Source of the DNA: Lysinibacillus cavernae
GTDB lineage: Bacteria > Bacillota > Bacilli > Bacillales_A > Planococcaceae
Length of the DNA: 64,000 nt
Direction of reading: 5' to 3'
Assembly: GCF_009724685.1 (NCBI RefSeq)
Contig: NZ_WMEF01000001.1
Coordinates: 310,001-374,000 of the forward strand
The number at the start of each line of letters is the position of its first letter. The stretch's first letter is position 1. The notes beneath the pieces are model-generated. The model did not search any database. It was not told the DNA's origin and saw only the letters and a program-made list of their open reading frames with translations. Below are positions 8,586-17,858 of this stretch, one piece after another. A program made the translations under genes and the position numbers.

Positions 8586-10013
8586 ATGTTGGATAAAGGG
8601 GATCAGCTTCACAATAATCAATTAAATCGTTCGATGAAAAGCCGTCACTTGTTAATGCTTTCACTTGGGGGCGTTATCGGGACAGGCCTATTTTTAAATG
8701 TAGGCTATACCATTAATCAGGCCGGTCCTGGGGGTGCTTTAATTGGGTACTTGTTTGGTGGCTTAATTTTGTTTATGGTGATGAACTGTCTAGGGGAATT
8801 GGCTGTTTACATGCCTGTCACGGGCTCATTTCAAACATATGCAACACGCTTTATTAGTCCTTCAGCTGGATTTTCATTAGGCTGGATGTATTTTGTCGGG
8901 TCTGCTGCCACAGCAGGTGTTGAATTTACGGCTGCGGGTATCTTAATGCAGCATTGGTTTCCAACGGTACCAATTTGGATATGGTGTGCTGTGTTTATGG
9001 TCCTTTTATTTGTCTTAAATGCTTTAACAACGAAGGGTTTTGCTGAAGCTGAATTCTGGTTTGCTAGTATAAAAGTAGTTGCCGTGATTGCATTTATTAT
9101 TATAGGTGGGGCAGCTATTTTTGGTTTAATTCCATTAGCAGATCGTCCGACACCACATTTGACAAATTTAGCACCGACTGGCTTATTCCCAGCAGGTATT
9201 TCTATTATTTTTGTCACAATGATGAATGTTATTTTTTCCTATCAGGGATCAGAGCTTGTTGGAATTGCAGCAGGTGAAACTGAGAGCCCTGAAAAAAATA
9301 TCCCAAGAGCGATTCGTACAATCCTTTTTAGAATCATTGTTTTTTATATTGCCTCCATCATTGTCTTATCAGCGATATTCCCGTCATCTGAGCTTGGTCT
9401 TATGGAAAGTCCATTTGTTACGTTGATGAATTTAGCTGGTGTTCCTTATGCGGGTGGTATCATGAATTTTGTAATATTGACTGCTATTTTATCAGTTGGT
9501 AATTCATGTCTCTATGCGTCAACACGTTTATTATGGTCAATGTCAAAAGAGGGTATGGCACCAAAAATGTTTGGTCGACTCACTAAAAATAAAGTGCCAT
9601 TAAATGCATTAATTTTTACAATGGCTTTCTCCCTTCTATCTTTATTAACAAGTGTGATGGAAGCAGATGCAGTATTTGTTCTACTAATGTCGGTGGCAGG
9701 AATATCCGTCACAATTTCATGGATGGGGATTTGTGCTTCTCAACTAATGTTCCGCTATCGTTATATAAAGTCTGGAGGAAAATTGGATGATTTAAAATTT
9801 AAAACACCACTATTTCCACTCATTCCGGTATTTTGTATCATTTTTTGTGTTTTAATTTTAGTATTTTTAGCGTTTGATCCAACGCAAAGGCTTGGTTTAC
9901 TTTACGGGGTTGGCTTCTTTATCGCTTGTATGATTTTTTATCAATTAAAACTAAAAAACGCGAAGACTGCTGCGACAGAAAGCAAAAATGAAGAGTCATT
10001 AGAAATTCGTTAA
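8586..10013 (+). CDS. Amino-acid permease, APC superfamily (AAT family)
   Basis: A 475-residue membrane protein with about 12 hydrophobic helices. The family signature GGVIGTGLFLNVGYTINQAGP is near residues 28-48, and SYQGSELVGIAAGE (about 218) is the conserved helix-6 region. AAT-family members are proton symporters for lysine, arginine, aromatic and other amino acids. Its position between dimethylargininase genes and rocB makes a basic or methylated amino acid the likely cargo, but specificity cannot be read from sequence. A GGAAGTAGGG site precedes the ATG. Confidence 0.88.
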   Translation: MLDKGDQLHNNQLNRSMKSRHLLMLSLGGVIGTGLFLNVGYTINQAGPGGALIGYLFGGLILFMVMNCLGELAVYMPVTGSFQTYATRFISPSAGFSLGWMYFVGSAATAGVEFTAAGILMQHWFPTVPIWIWCAVFMVLLFVLNALTTKGFAEAEFWFASIKVVAVIAFIIIGGAAIFGLIPLADRPTPHLTNLAPTGLFPAGISIIFVTMMNVIFSYQGSELVGIAAGETESPEKNIPRAIRTILFRIIVFYIASIIVLSAIFPSSELGLMESPFVTLMNLAGVPYAGGIMNFVILTAILSVGNSCLYASTRLLWSMSKEGMAPKMFGRLTKNKVPLNALIFTMAFSLLSLLTSVMEADAVFVLLMSVAGISVTISWMGICASQLMFRYRYIKSGGKLDDLKFKTPLFPLIPVFCIIFCVLILVFLAFDPTQRLGLLYGVGFFIACMIFYQLKLKNAKTAATESKNEESLEIR

Positions 10014-10050
10014 CAGACCCCTAACGAATTGGAGTTAAAGGAGAATATTT

Positions 10051-11655
10051 ATGAGTAATTATATGTGGAATACACCTGAGAAACTGCGTGCATTACTATG
10101 CGAAATTGTTGGCTGGGAAAGTAGGACATTGACGAAAGGTGAAAATGAGTTTGCCTATAAATTAAAAGATAAATTGTTAACGCTTCCATATTTTGAAAAA
10201 CATCCTGAGCTCATTGAATTACATGATGCAGGGCTTGGAAGAAACGCTGTTACGGCATTATATAAGCACCCGACAGCAACTGAAACAGTGGTGTTAATCA
10301 GTCACTTCGATACAGTGCATACAGAAGAGTATGGAGAACTAGAGCCATTCGCTTTTCATCCAGAAGAATTGACAAAAAAGCTGATGGAGCCTAAATACAA
10401 AAAGGATTTACCAGAAGCGGCTAGAATTGATTTGGAATCAGGCAACTATTTGTTTGGCCGTGGCACAATGGATATGAAAATGGGACTTGCCTTACATATG
10501 CAACTCATTGAAAAGGCAAGCTTTGAACAATGGCCAATAAATTTAATTTTAACCGCAGTGCCTGATGAAGAAGTAAACTCTGCTGGAATGAGAACGGCTG
10601 TTGTGGAGCTTGTGAGACTTCGAGAACAACATAGTTTAACCTATAAGTTATTTTTAAATAGTGAACCATCCTTTTCACAAGGGCCATCTGATACTAATGA
10701 ATATATTTATTCAGGCACAATTGGGAAAATAATGCCTGCTGCTTTGTTCTATGGAAAAGAGACACATGTTGGCGAACCTTTAAAGGGCATGACAGCAAAC
10801 TTTATCGCTTCTTATATGACACAGTTTATGGAGTGGAACCCTCTTTTCCGTGAAACAGATTTGGGTGAAAGTACGCCGCTGCCAGTATCTTTACAATTAA
10901 AAGATTTGAAAATGGAGTATTCCACACAAACACCTTATCGTGCTGCAGCACTTTACAATGTTTTTTTATTAAAACGTACAGCTTCAGAAGTAATGACTAT
11001 TTTTGAACAAGTTGCATTACAAGCTATGGCTGCATGTAATGAGCAATATCAGCAAATATGTACTCGAGAAAAAGTACACGGTGTGGGGGAAATAAAGGTA
11101 CTACGTTACGAGGAGCTATTGGAGCATGCTATCAATAAATTAGGCGTTGAAGAAGTACATGCCATTAAACTTCAAGTTCTTCAGCATCGTTCATGGGACG
11201 ATCGCGAAAAGTCTATACGCATTGTTGACCAGCTTATGATTCGTTGTCAGGAGTTAGCACCAGCGACGGTGTTGTTATATGCACCACCATATTATCCAGC
11301 TATTAATTCATCCAACCATCCACTTGTTATTCAATCGATTGAATTAATGAAAAAAACGGCTCAAACATTTGGTATTGAAGTGGAGCAGATTCACTACTTT
11401 AACGGTATTTGTGATTTAAGCTATGTGAACTATACAGATGAGTCAAATGAGTGGATAGCATTTGAGCGTAATACGCCTGTATGGGGCGAAACGTATAGTA
11501 TCCCATTTAAAGAAATGACCGCATTACAAGGTCCTGTATTAAATGTTGGCCCGTTTGGGAAAGATGCACATCAAAAAACAGAAAGATTGCATGTGGATAG
11601 TGCATTTAAAGAAATGCCTGTGATGATTGACACGCTGATTAAAAGTCTATTTTAG
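10051..11655 (+). CDS. rocB: RocB-like M20-family protein of arginine utilisation
   Basis: A 534-residue member of the M20 metallopeptidase group resembling RocB of the Bacillus arginine degradation pathway. SHFDTVH (about 90) provides a metal His/Asp pair, FGRGTMDMKMG (about 135-145) the bridging Asp, and VPDEEVNSAG (about 171) the catalytic and metal-binding Glu pair. RocB belongs to the arginine-ornithine-glutamate regulon, but its reaction is not well defined. It lies 37 nt downstream of the permease with an AAAGGAG site. A terminator follows. Together with the preceding genes it points to use of arginine-type compounds as carbon or nitrogen source. Confidence 0.85.
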   Translation: MSNYMWNTPEKLRALLCEIVGWESRTLTKGENEFAYKLKDKLLTLPYFEKHPELIELHDAGLGRNAVTALYKHPTATETVVLISHFDTVHTEEYGELEPFAFHPEELTKKLMEPKYKKDLPEAARIDLESGNYLFGRGTMDMKMGLALHMQLIEKASFEQWPINLILTAVPDEEVNSAGMRTAVVELVRLREQHSLTYKLFLNSEPSFSQGPSDTNEYIYSGTIGKIMPAALFYGKETHVGEPLKGMTANFIASYMTQFMEWNPLFRETDLGESTPLPVSLQLKDLKMEYSTQTPYRAAALYNVFLLKRTASEVMTIFEQVALQAMAACNEQYQQICTREKVHGVGEIKVLRYEELLEHAINKLGVEEVHAIKLQVLQHRSWDDREKSIRIVDQLMIRCQELAPATVLLYAPPYYPAINSSNHPLVIQSIELMKKTAQTFGIEVEQIHYFNGICDLSYVNYTDESNEWIAFERNTPVWGETYSIPFKEMTALQGPVLNVGPFGKDAHQKTERLHVDSAFKEMPVMIDTLIKSLF

Positions 11656-11696
11656 TCACATAAATTTTTAAATATTGAACTGAATATAATATAAAC

Positions 11697-11730
11697 AAAG
11701 TTGATGCTATAAAAGCATCAACTTTTCATG
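11697..11730 (+). terminator. Terminator of the permease-rocB unit
   Basis: AAAGTTGATGCT (11697-11708) pairs perfectly with AGCATCAACTTT (11714-11725) around a 5-nt loop, then TTCATG. A near copy of this hairpin lies 600 bp downstream at 12296. Confidence 0.8.
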
Positions 11731-11785
11731 TTGTTGAAAAAAGATGATGTTAATAGCAGAAAAAGAACCTTTAGCAAGGCGAGGG

Positions 11786-11918
11786 GTTGATTTCCGTTCC
11801 GCCAGCGTCCTTTCCAGGGGGCGTCCGATGAGCCGCTTCACTCACTGCGTTCGCTCCAGGGTCTCAGCTGTGACGCTAAATCCCCTAGGAGTGACGCTGG
11901 CTCCACTCCAATCAGCAA
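11786..11918. repeat. GC-rich structured repeat, copy A
   Basis: About 130 bp of markedly GC-rich DNA in an AT-rich gap. It runs from GTTGATTTCCG to CTCCACTCCAATC. Internal palindromes (CCAGCGTC with GACGCTGG) fold it into a long stem-loop. It shares terminal blocks and the core GAGCCGCTTC with the complement of copy B (12116-12243). From memory, related structured repeats are scattered in Bacillaceae intergenic regions. An 83-codon frame across it is not a gene. Confidence 0.65.
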
Positions 11919-12115
11919 CCATGTGCAAAAGTGTCTTTTCCTTCTCTTTCATACGAGCCATAGTGAACAAAATAGCCCATTATTTGTATGATTAGAGAAA
12001 GGATAGGCTCTTATTTTCAATGTGGAGAAGTGATGAGTGACAACAGCCCTCCATAAAGAGTAGTGAATACCTTCACTTTATTTTAAAACCTTTGCTAAAA
12101 AGAAACATTTTTATG

Positions 12116-12243
12116 GATTGGAGTGGAAGGCTACTTGACTCCCGTGGGATAGCGAGACAGGCGAGCCCCTGCACGGAGCGGTAGCGGAGGAAGCGGCTCG
12201 GCGCTCGCCCACAGGAAAGCAAGTAGCTTGCAACGGAAATCCT
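12116..12243. repeat. GC-rich structured repeat, copy B (inverted)
   Basis: It begins GGATTGGAGTGG and ends CAACGGAAATCC. Arms GGCTACTTG and CAAGTAGCTTG pair to form the base of a long hairpin, and CGAGCC/GGCTCG pairs lie inside. It is oriented opposite to copy A and is diverged from it in the middle. Together the two could form a larger cruciform-like structure. Confidence 0.65.
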
Positions 12244-12295
12244 TTTTCACCTTTCACAAAAATTCTATTGATGGTTTTGTTTTTTAACACTATGC

Positions 12296-12332
12296 AAAGT
12301 TGATGCGATAAAAAGTATCAACTTTTTTTATT
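12296..12332 (+). terminator. Second terminator-like hairpin, near copy of 11697
   Basis: AAAGTTGATGC (12296-12306) pairs with GTATCAACTTT (12315-12325) using one G-U pair, then a run of T. No gene ends just upstream, so it looks like a duplicated terminator left behind by insertion of the repeat-bearing DNA. It may also shield the GGDEF gene 100 bp downstream. Confidence 0.6.
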
Positions 12333-12429
12333 TATCAAAAAAATTCCGACAGACTTGTATTTTCCCATCTTTAGACGATACATATAGAACATTATAAATA
12401 TCTGAAAGCCGACACTAGGAGCGAGAATT

Positions 12430-13635
12430 ATGGGAAATCAAGAAAAAATAGCTTTTTCCATTCGTAAAGAAATGGTTCAATCGAATTTAAAAAGAATGAG
12501 AACGGTTGCTTGGACACTCATGTATGTATCAGCTATTATTTCGCTTATTCATTATGGAGAGGTTTTCTTTGTGAAAGCAGAGAGAGTCATGGTCCCTGTC
12601 TATATTGCCATTCACATCGCCATGTTTTATATAGATTTAGCCGTATTGTTGTTTGTTAGAGAAAAACGAATCCACATTACTACTTTCAATATACAGAAGT
12701 ATGAACATCTGGTTGTCGTATATATTTACACGATTATGCTATTGATTACGGCTATTTCGGTGATGGATGTTTATTTTTTTCATCATGCGGCATTATATGA
12801 GGTGATTTTAATCATCATTTGTACGGTATTTGCCCTACCTTTACGAAAAATTTGTTGGATTATTTTACTTTCTGCACCAGCGATTATTGCGAGTGCCCTG
12901 ATGCGTGTTGGCATGTCCAGTGACAATATAAAAGTCATATTACCGATGTCTCTATTAATTCCGATTAGTATCATAATTCAATACCAGACCTACAAGGTCC
13001 GGAAACAAATCACGACACAGCATATTTTATTAGATGAGGAAATGAATAAAACGAAACAATTATCAGAGCAGCTGGCTGTCAAAAATAAAGCGTTAGCTGA
13101 GCAAGCATTTAAAGATTCCTTAACGAATCTGCCAAATCGACGTGCATTCAATCATCAATTGATTACAATAGGACATCAGCTTCATCAACCACAATCATTA
13201 ACAGTAATGATGATTGATATTGATTACTTTAAAAAATTTAATGATTACTATGGACATTTACAGGGTGACGCAGTCATTGTCAAAGTAGCTTCCTTGTTGG
13301 CTGAAATTGCAGAAAGGTATCATGCGTTTGTTGCTCGTTGGGGAGGCGAGGAATTTATTATGATCAGTCAGCATACTGAAAAATTTGCAGAGCCTGTATG
13401 TGTAGAAATTTTAGAGAAAGTGCGTGACTTAAAGATTCCGCATGAACAATCAGATGTTGTTCAATATGTAACGGTCAGTATTGGAATGTGTCATGCTAAC
13501 CTGACAACGTATGCGCAGTTACAAACATGCTGTGATCTAGCTGACCAAGCGTTATATGTAGCTAAGCAGAACGGACGAAATAACTATTTTCATAAAATGG
13601 CAACATTTGATGAAAAAGTAAATGCGTCTATTTGA
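12430..13635 (+). CDS. Membrane-anchored GGDEF protein (probable diguanylate cyclase)
   Basis: A 401-residue protein. The N-terminal half (about 25-190) has about six hydrophobic helices, a short coiled linker follows (about 195-220), and the GGDEF domain is at about 225-385. The active-site motif is RWGGEEF (about 299-305), and IDYFKKFNDYYGH (about 265-277) carries the metal-binding Asp region. These support c-di-GMP synthesis. The inhibitory RxxD site five residues ahead of GGEEF reads RYHA here, so product inhibition may be lost. No EAL domain is present. It stands alone, with noncoding DNA upstream and yloU downstream. Confidence 0.9.
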   Translation: MGNQEKIAFSIRKEMVQSNLKRMRTVAWTLMYVSAIISLIHYGEVFFVKAERVMVPVYIAIHIAMFYIDLAVLLFVREKRIHITTFNIQKYEHLVVVYIYTIMLLITAISVMDVYFFHHAALYEVILIIICTVFALPLRKICWIILLSAPAIIASALMRVGMSSDNIKVILPMSLLIPISIIIQYQTYKVRKQITTQHILLDEEMNKTKQLSEQLAVKNKALAEQAFKDSLTNLPNRRAFNHQLITIGHQLHQPQSLTVMMIDIDYFKKFNDYYGHLQGDAVIVKVASLLAEIAERYHAFVARWGGEEFIMISQHTEKFAEPVCVEILEKVRDLKIPHEQSDVVQYVTVSIGMCHANLTTYAQLQTCCDLADQALYVAKQNGRNNYFHKMATFDEKVNASI

Positions 13636-13743
13636 AGTCAGTAAACGTTGCTACAAAGCCTTTCAATACCGCCTTAGGTTGCTTAAATTATAACGAAAGT
13701 GTTACAATATAATTTAGTCAAAAAGAGCCAAGGGGGCATTTCT

Positions 13744-14103
13744 ATGTCAATTGAATTAAACAATGAATTCGGCCAAATTGATATTTCAACAGATGTACTT
13801 GCACAAATTGCTGGTGGCGCTGCTGTAGAATGCTACGGTATTGTTGGCATGGCATCTAAACATCAAATTCGTGATGGTCTAACTGATATTTTACGTAAAG
13901 AAAACTTCGCAAAAGGTGTTGTAATTCGACAGCAGGACGACGATTTACATATAGATATGTACATTATTGTTAGTTACGGGACAAAAATTTCGGAAGTTGC
14001 TTACCAAGTACAATCGAAAGTGAAATATACAGTAGATAAAACATTAGGTATGAGCGTAAAATCTGTCAATATCTTTGTACAGGGCGTTCGTGTAGCGAAT
14101 TAA
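13744..14103 (+). CDS. yloU: Asp23/Gls24-family envelope stress protein YloU
   Basis: A 119-residue protein that starts MSIELNNEFGQIDIS and contains AGGAAVECYGIVGM and the DLHIDMYIIVSYG strand typical of the Asp23/Gls24 family. Family members associate with the membrane or respond to alkaline and envelope stress; the biochemical role is unknown. ATG 13744 follows CAAGGGGGC; an earlier TTG-started frame from 13699 has no ribosome site. It is paired with the fakA-like yloV 18 nt downstream, as in B. subtilis. Confidence 0.92.
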   Translation: MSIELNNEFGQIDISTDVLAQIAGGAAVECYGIVGMASKHQIRDGLTDILRKENFAKGVVIRQQDDDLHIDMYIIVSYGTKISEVAYQVQSKVKYTVDKTLGMSVKSVNIFVQGVRVAN

Positions 14104-14121
14104 GAGGAGGAACTAAATCGA

Positions 14122-15771
14122 ATGCAGTCTTTAGACGGTATTAAGTTTGCTGAAATGGTACAAATGGGTGCGCATCACCTGTACCAAAATGCAAATTATG
14201 TAGATTCATTAAATGTTTTCCCAGTACCGGACGGTGATACAGGGACAAATATGAACTTATCGATGACATCTGGTGCTAAGGAGACCGAGCATGCTGCTAC
14301 AGAGCATATTGGTAAAACAGCGCAGGCATTATCAAAAGGCTTATTAATGGGTGCGCGCGGAAATTCAGGCGTTATTTTATCGCAGTTATTCCGTGGCTTT
14401 GGGAAATTTATTGAAAAAGATGCAACAATTGATGCAAAAGGTTTTGCTGGGGCTTTCCAAGCAGGTGTTGATACTGCATATAAAGCTGTTATGAAGCCTG
14501 TAGAAGGAACTATTTTAACAGTGGCACGTGAAGCCGCAAAAAAAGGTGTAGAGGTGGCAGAAACTGAAACCGATATCATTGCCGTAATGGAAGCTTTTAC
14601 AGCAGAAGCAAAGGCTTCGTTAGACCGCACACCTGACCTGTTACCTGTTTTAAAAGAGGTCGGTGTTGTGGATAGTGGTGGTCAAGGCTTACTATTTGTC
14701 TATGAAGGGTTCCTAGCATCTTTAAAAGGTGAGCCTCTTCCAGAGAAAAATGATGCAACATTAGATGATTTAATCAATGCAGAGCATCATAGAGTACAGG
14801 ATTTCATGAACACTGAAGATATTGAATTTGGCTATTGTACTGAAATAATGGTGCGCTTAGAAGAAGGGAAAGAACCTTTCGATGAGGAGCAATTCCGTAA
14901 TGAGTTAAATCCTTTAGGGGATTCCTTACTTGTGATTTCAGATGAGGAAATCGCGAAGGTTCATATCCATTCCGAGCAACCAGGCTCTGTTTTATCCATC
15001 GGACAAAAATATGGTAGTCTTATCAAAATAAAAGTTGATAATATGCGTGAACAGCATTCTGCAATCGTTGGTGAGGAGCAGAAGGCATCAACGACTGCCA
15101 AAAAGGTCGAAAAACATCCATACGCTATTGTAACGATTGCGATGGGTGAGGGTGTGGCACAATTACTGCGCTCTATCGGTGCTTCATATGTCATTGAAGG
15201 CGGTCAAACAATGAACCCTTCAACTGAAGATATCGTCAAAGCTGTACAAGAAATTGGTGCAGAAAAAGTATTAATTTTACCGAACAATAAAAATATCGTC
15301 ATGGCAGCAGAGCAAGCAGTTGAACTGTTAGAGATTGATGCAGCGGTTGTCCCAACGAAGACGATTCCACAAGGGATGGCAGCGATTTTAGCGTTTAACC
15401 CTGAGGCGGCTGTCGACCTAAATAAAAAGACAATGACAGATGCATTCGCGAACGTGAAGACGGGTCAAGTAACGTATGCAGTACGTGATACATCTATTGA
15501 TGGTGTTGAAATCCGTAAAGATGATTTTATGGCATTAGCAGAAGGTAAAATTGTCCTTTCTACACCAGCGTTAAAAGATGCAGCTGAAAAAGTAATCAAG
15601 GATTTAGTCGATGAAGATGCTGAAATTGTAACTGTCATCTATGGTGAAGATACAACTGAACAAGCTGCTTCAGCGTTAGTAGCATTCATTGAAGAAAACT
15701 ATCCTGATGTGGAAGTTGAATTATTTGAAGGAAAACAAGGGTTATATCCATATATTATTTCAGTAGAATAA
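14122..15771 (+). CDS. yloV: YloV/FakA-like protein with DhaL (DAK2) domain
   Basis: A 549-residue protein. The N-terminal DhaL kinase domain (about 1-200) carries NVFPVPDGDTGTNM with the Mg-binding Asp residues, SKGLLMGARGNSGVILSQ, and VDSGGQGL. The middle and C-terminal parts match the FakA architecture. FakA with a DegV-type FakB phosphorylates exogenous fatty acids to acyl-phosphate, a substrate of PlsX/PlsY. That fits the fatty-acid genes encoded about 9 kb downstream. An AGAGGAGGAAC site precedes the ATG. A hairpin follows at 15799. Confidence 0.9.
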   Translation: MQSLDGIKFAEMVQMGAHHLYQNANYVDSLNVFPVPDGDTGTNMNLSMTSGAKETEHAATEHIGKTAQALSKGLLMGARGNSGVILSQLFRGFGKFIEKDATIDAKGFAGAFQAGVDTAYKAVMKPVEGTILTVAREAAKKGVEVAETETDIIAVMEAFTAEAKASLDRTPDLLPVLKEVGVVDSGGQGLLFVYEGFLASLKGEPLPEKNDATLDDLINAEHHRVQDFMNTEDIEFGYCTEIMVRLEEGKEPFDEEQFRNELNPLGDSLLVISDEEIAKVHIHSEQPGSVLSIGQKYGSLIKIKVDNMREQHSAIVGEEQKASTTAKKVEKHPYAIVTIAMGEGVAQLLRSIGASYVIEGGQTMNPSTEDIVKAVQEIGAEKVLILPNNKNIVMAAEQAVELLEIDAAVVPTKTIPQGMAAILAFNPEAAVDLNKKTMTDAFANVKTGQVTYAVRDTSIDGVEIRKDDFMALAEGKIVLSTPALKDAAEKVIKDLVDEDAEIVTVIYGEDTTEQAASALVAFIEENYPDVEVELFEGKQGLYPYIISVE

Positions 15772-15798
15772 TTACATGCTACTTTGCTATTCCGTAAA

Positions 15799-15834
15799 GA
15801 AAGCAGTGCACAAAACGTGTACTGCTTTTGTTTA
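15799..15834 (+). terminator. Terminator of yloUV
   Basis: AAAGCAGTGCAC pairs with GTGTACTGCTTT (one G-U pair) across a short AAAAC loop and is followed by TGTTTATG. The remaining 290 bp to sdaAB is AT-rich and shows no gene or clear riboswitch. Confidence 0.8.
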
Positions 15835-16122
15835 TGCTACAAAGAAAAGGATGTATAATAATTAGTAAAAACGTGCTAACTATTAATAGCTAAATGTACG
15901 TGTCCAGAGGATATAAAATTTGGAAATATTGGAATATCAACAGTTTGATTGGTATGTATTTATGGTGCGGACAAAAAATAAGCCTATAGTGTTGTAATAA
16001 ATTATAGTAGTGGTAATTTTCTGAAATCTGATAAATTAAATGCTTTACTTTTATAGTGACTATCAAGCATGATATAAGTAAAAATAAATATTATTATAGG
16101 AATAGAATAGAGGGGTGTTTGT

Positions 16123-16785
16123 ATGAAGTTTACTTCGGTATTTGATATTATTGGACCAGTCATGATTGGGCCTTCCTCCTCTCATACGGCAGGTGCAGCT
16201 CGCATCGGGCGTGTTGCAAGGGATTTATTCGGTAGACAACCTAAATGGGCAAAGATCCATTTATATGGATCATTTGCAGAAACGTATAGAGGGCATGGTA
16301 CAGATGTTGCGATAGTGGGGGGCTTATTAGATTACGATACATTTGATGACCGTATTAAAACGGCATTTGAAGATGCTGAAAAAGCTGGATTATCATATGA
16401 ATTTATTCCAGAAACGGCTAATACGGAGCATCCAAATACGGCTAGACTTGTCATTGGAGATGACGAAGGGGAAATGTCTGTAGTCGGTATTTCAATTGGT
16501 GGCGGTAAAATTGAAGTCAGTGAAGTTAATGGCTTTAAGCTACGCTTAACAGGAGGTATGCCAGCCATTCTTGTGGTACATGATGATCGTGCTGGCTGTA
16601 TTGCGAATGTAGCAAATTGCTTAGCGATGCATGAAGTCAACATTGGGCATATGGAAGTTTCACGTATCGAACGTGGTTTAACGGCTCTAATGGTGATTGA
16701 AATCGACCAAAACATTGAAGAAAAAGTGCTACAGCAAATATCTTTAATTCCACATATTACAAAAGTATCTAAAATTAATAACTAA
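16123..16785 (+). CDS. sdaAB: L-serine dehydratase, beta subunit
   Basis: A 220-residue subunit of the iron-sulfur L-serine deaminase that converts serine to pyruvate and ammonia. IGPSSSHTAGAARIG (about 12-26) is the family signature and an ACT-type regulatory domain fills the C-terminus (about 148-220). AGAGGGGTG lies just before the ATG. The alpha subunit follows after 12 nt. Confidence 0.95.
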   Translation: MKFTSVFDIIGPVMIGPSSSHTAGAARIGRVARDLFGRQPKWAKIHLYGSFAETYRGHGTDVAIVGGLLDYDTFDDRIKTAFEDAEKAGLSYEFIPETANTEHPNTARLVIGDDEGEMSVVGISIGGGKIEVSEVNGFKLRLTGGMPAILVVHDDRAGCIANVANCLAMHEVNIGHMEVSRIERGLTALMVIEIDQNIEEKVLQQISLIPHITKVSKINN

Positions 16786-16797
16786 AGGGGGTGTCCC

Positions 16798-17709
16798 GTG
16801 ATGGACGTTTTATTTCATAATGTTCGTGAGCTTGTGGAACGAGCAGAGCAAGAAGATAAATTAATATCAGAAATTATGATTGAACAGGAAATATTGATAA
16901 CTGGCAGAACGCGAGAAGAAATCATCCAACAAATGGATCGAAATCTGACAGTTATGGAGGAAGCAATTGAACGTGGATTAAAAGGTGTGCAATCAGTAAC
17001 AGGTTTAACTGGTGGGGACGCCGTTTTGCTTCAAAATTATATTGCGCAAGGCAAATCATTATCGGGTGATTTATTATTAGATGCAGTAAGTAAAGCGGTT
17101 GCAACAAATGAAGTAAATGCAGCAATGGGGACAATATGTGCAACGCCAACAGCAGGTTCAGCGGGTGTCGTACCCGGAACACTTTTTGCGGTAAAAAACA
17201 AATTAAATCCAACTCGTGAGCAAATGATTCGCTATTTATTTACGTCAGGAGCATTCGGGTTTGTGGTAGCGAATAATGCTTCCATCTCAGGTGCTGAAGG
17301 TGGCTGCCAAGCAGAGGTTGGTTCAGCGGCAGGTATGGCAGCGGCAGCTATTGTAGAGATGGCTGGAGGTACACCACAGCAATGTTCAGAAGCATTTGCC
17401 ATAACGTTAAAAAATATGCTTGGTCTTGTTTGTGATCCAGTAGCGGGTCTTGTTGAAGTACCATGTGTCAAACGAAATGCAATGGGTGCATCTAACTCGC
17501 TTGTTGCGGCAGATATGGCACTTGCTGGCGTGACAAGTCGTATCCCATGTGATGAAGTAATTGGCGCTATGTATCGCATTGGGCAATCTATGAGTCCAAA
17601 CCTTAAAGAGACTGCACGAGGTGGTCTTGCGGCAACACCAACTGGTAAGGCTATTAGTAAGGCCATTCTTGAAAATGGTGGCTTACAAAGTATTAAAGCT
17701 CTTCAATAA
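16798..17709 (+). CDS. sdaAA: L-serine dehydratase, alpha subunit
   Basis: A 303-residue catalytic subunit that binds the 4Fe-4S cluster. TGGDAVLLQNY is in the substrate region, and cysteines lie in CATPTAGSAG, GGCQAEVGSA and CDPVAGLVEVPC. Start: GTG 16798 or ATG 16801, both acceptably spaced from AAGGGGGTG (16785-16793). A weak terminator-type hairpin follows at 17806. In B. subtilis recG comes next; here about 4.3 kb of other DNA intervenes. Confidence 0.95.
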   Translation: MMDVLFHNVRELVERAEQEDKLISEIMIEQEILITGRTREEIIQQMDRNLTVMEEAIERGLKGVQSVTGLTGGDAVLLQNYIAQGKSLSGDLLLDAVSKAVATNEVNAAMGTICATPTAGSAGVVPGTLFAVKNKLNPTREQMIRYLFTSGAFGFVVANNASISGAEGGCQAEVGSAAGMAAAAIVEMAGGTPQQCSEAFAITLKNMLGLVCDPVAGLVEVPCVKRNAMGASNSLVAADMALAGVTSRIPCDEVIGAMYRIGQSMSPNLKETARGGLAATPTGKAISKAILENGGLQSIKALQ

Positions 17710-17805
17710 AACTGGAGAAACATGCTATCTACTCTGTAATATGAAAGACAAGTAATGGTAATATATGATAATTTTTCCTACACTTGTTTATATTTTACAC
17801 AAGAT

Positions 17806-17858
17806 AAAAAATGTACATTACTAAAATGAACTTTTAGTGGTGTGCATTTTTTATTTTA
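17806..17858 (+). terminator. Long terminator hairpin after sdaAA
   Basis: A roughly 21-bp stem joins AAAAAATGTACATTACTAAA (17806 on) with TTTTAGTGGTGTGCATTTTT through G-U pairs at the mismatches. The loop is TGAAC and T-rich DNA follows. Confidence 0.7.

Noticed and set aside
11744..11995. 83-codon open frame over the GC-rich repeat
   Set aside because: It lies wholly over a self-complementary repeat, has no ribosome site and has atypical composition.
16000..16122. T-box or riboswitch ahead of sdaAB
   Set aside because: No specifier loop, AGGGTGG antiterminator motif or terminator is present; only AT-rich DNA.
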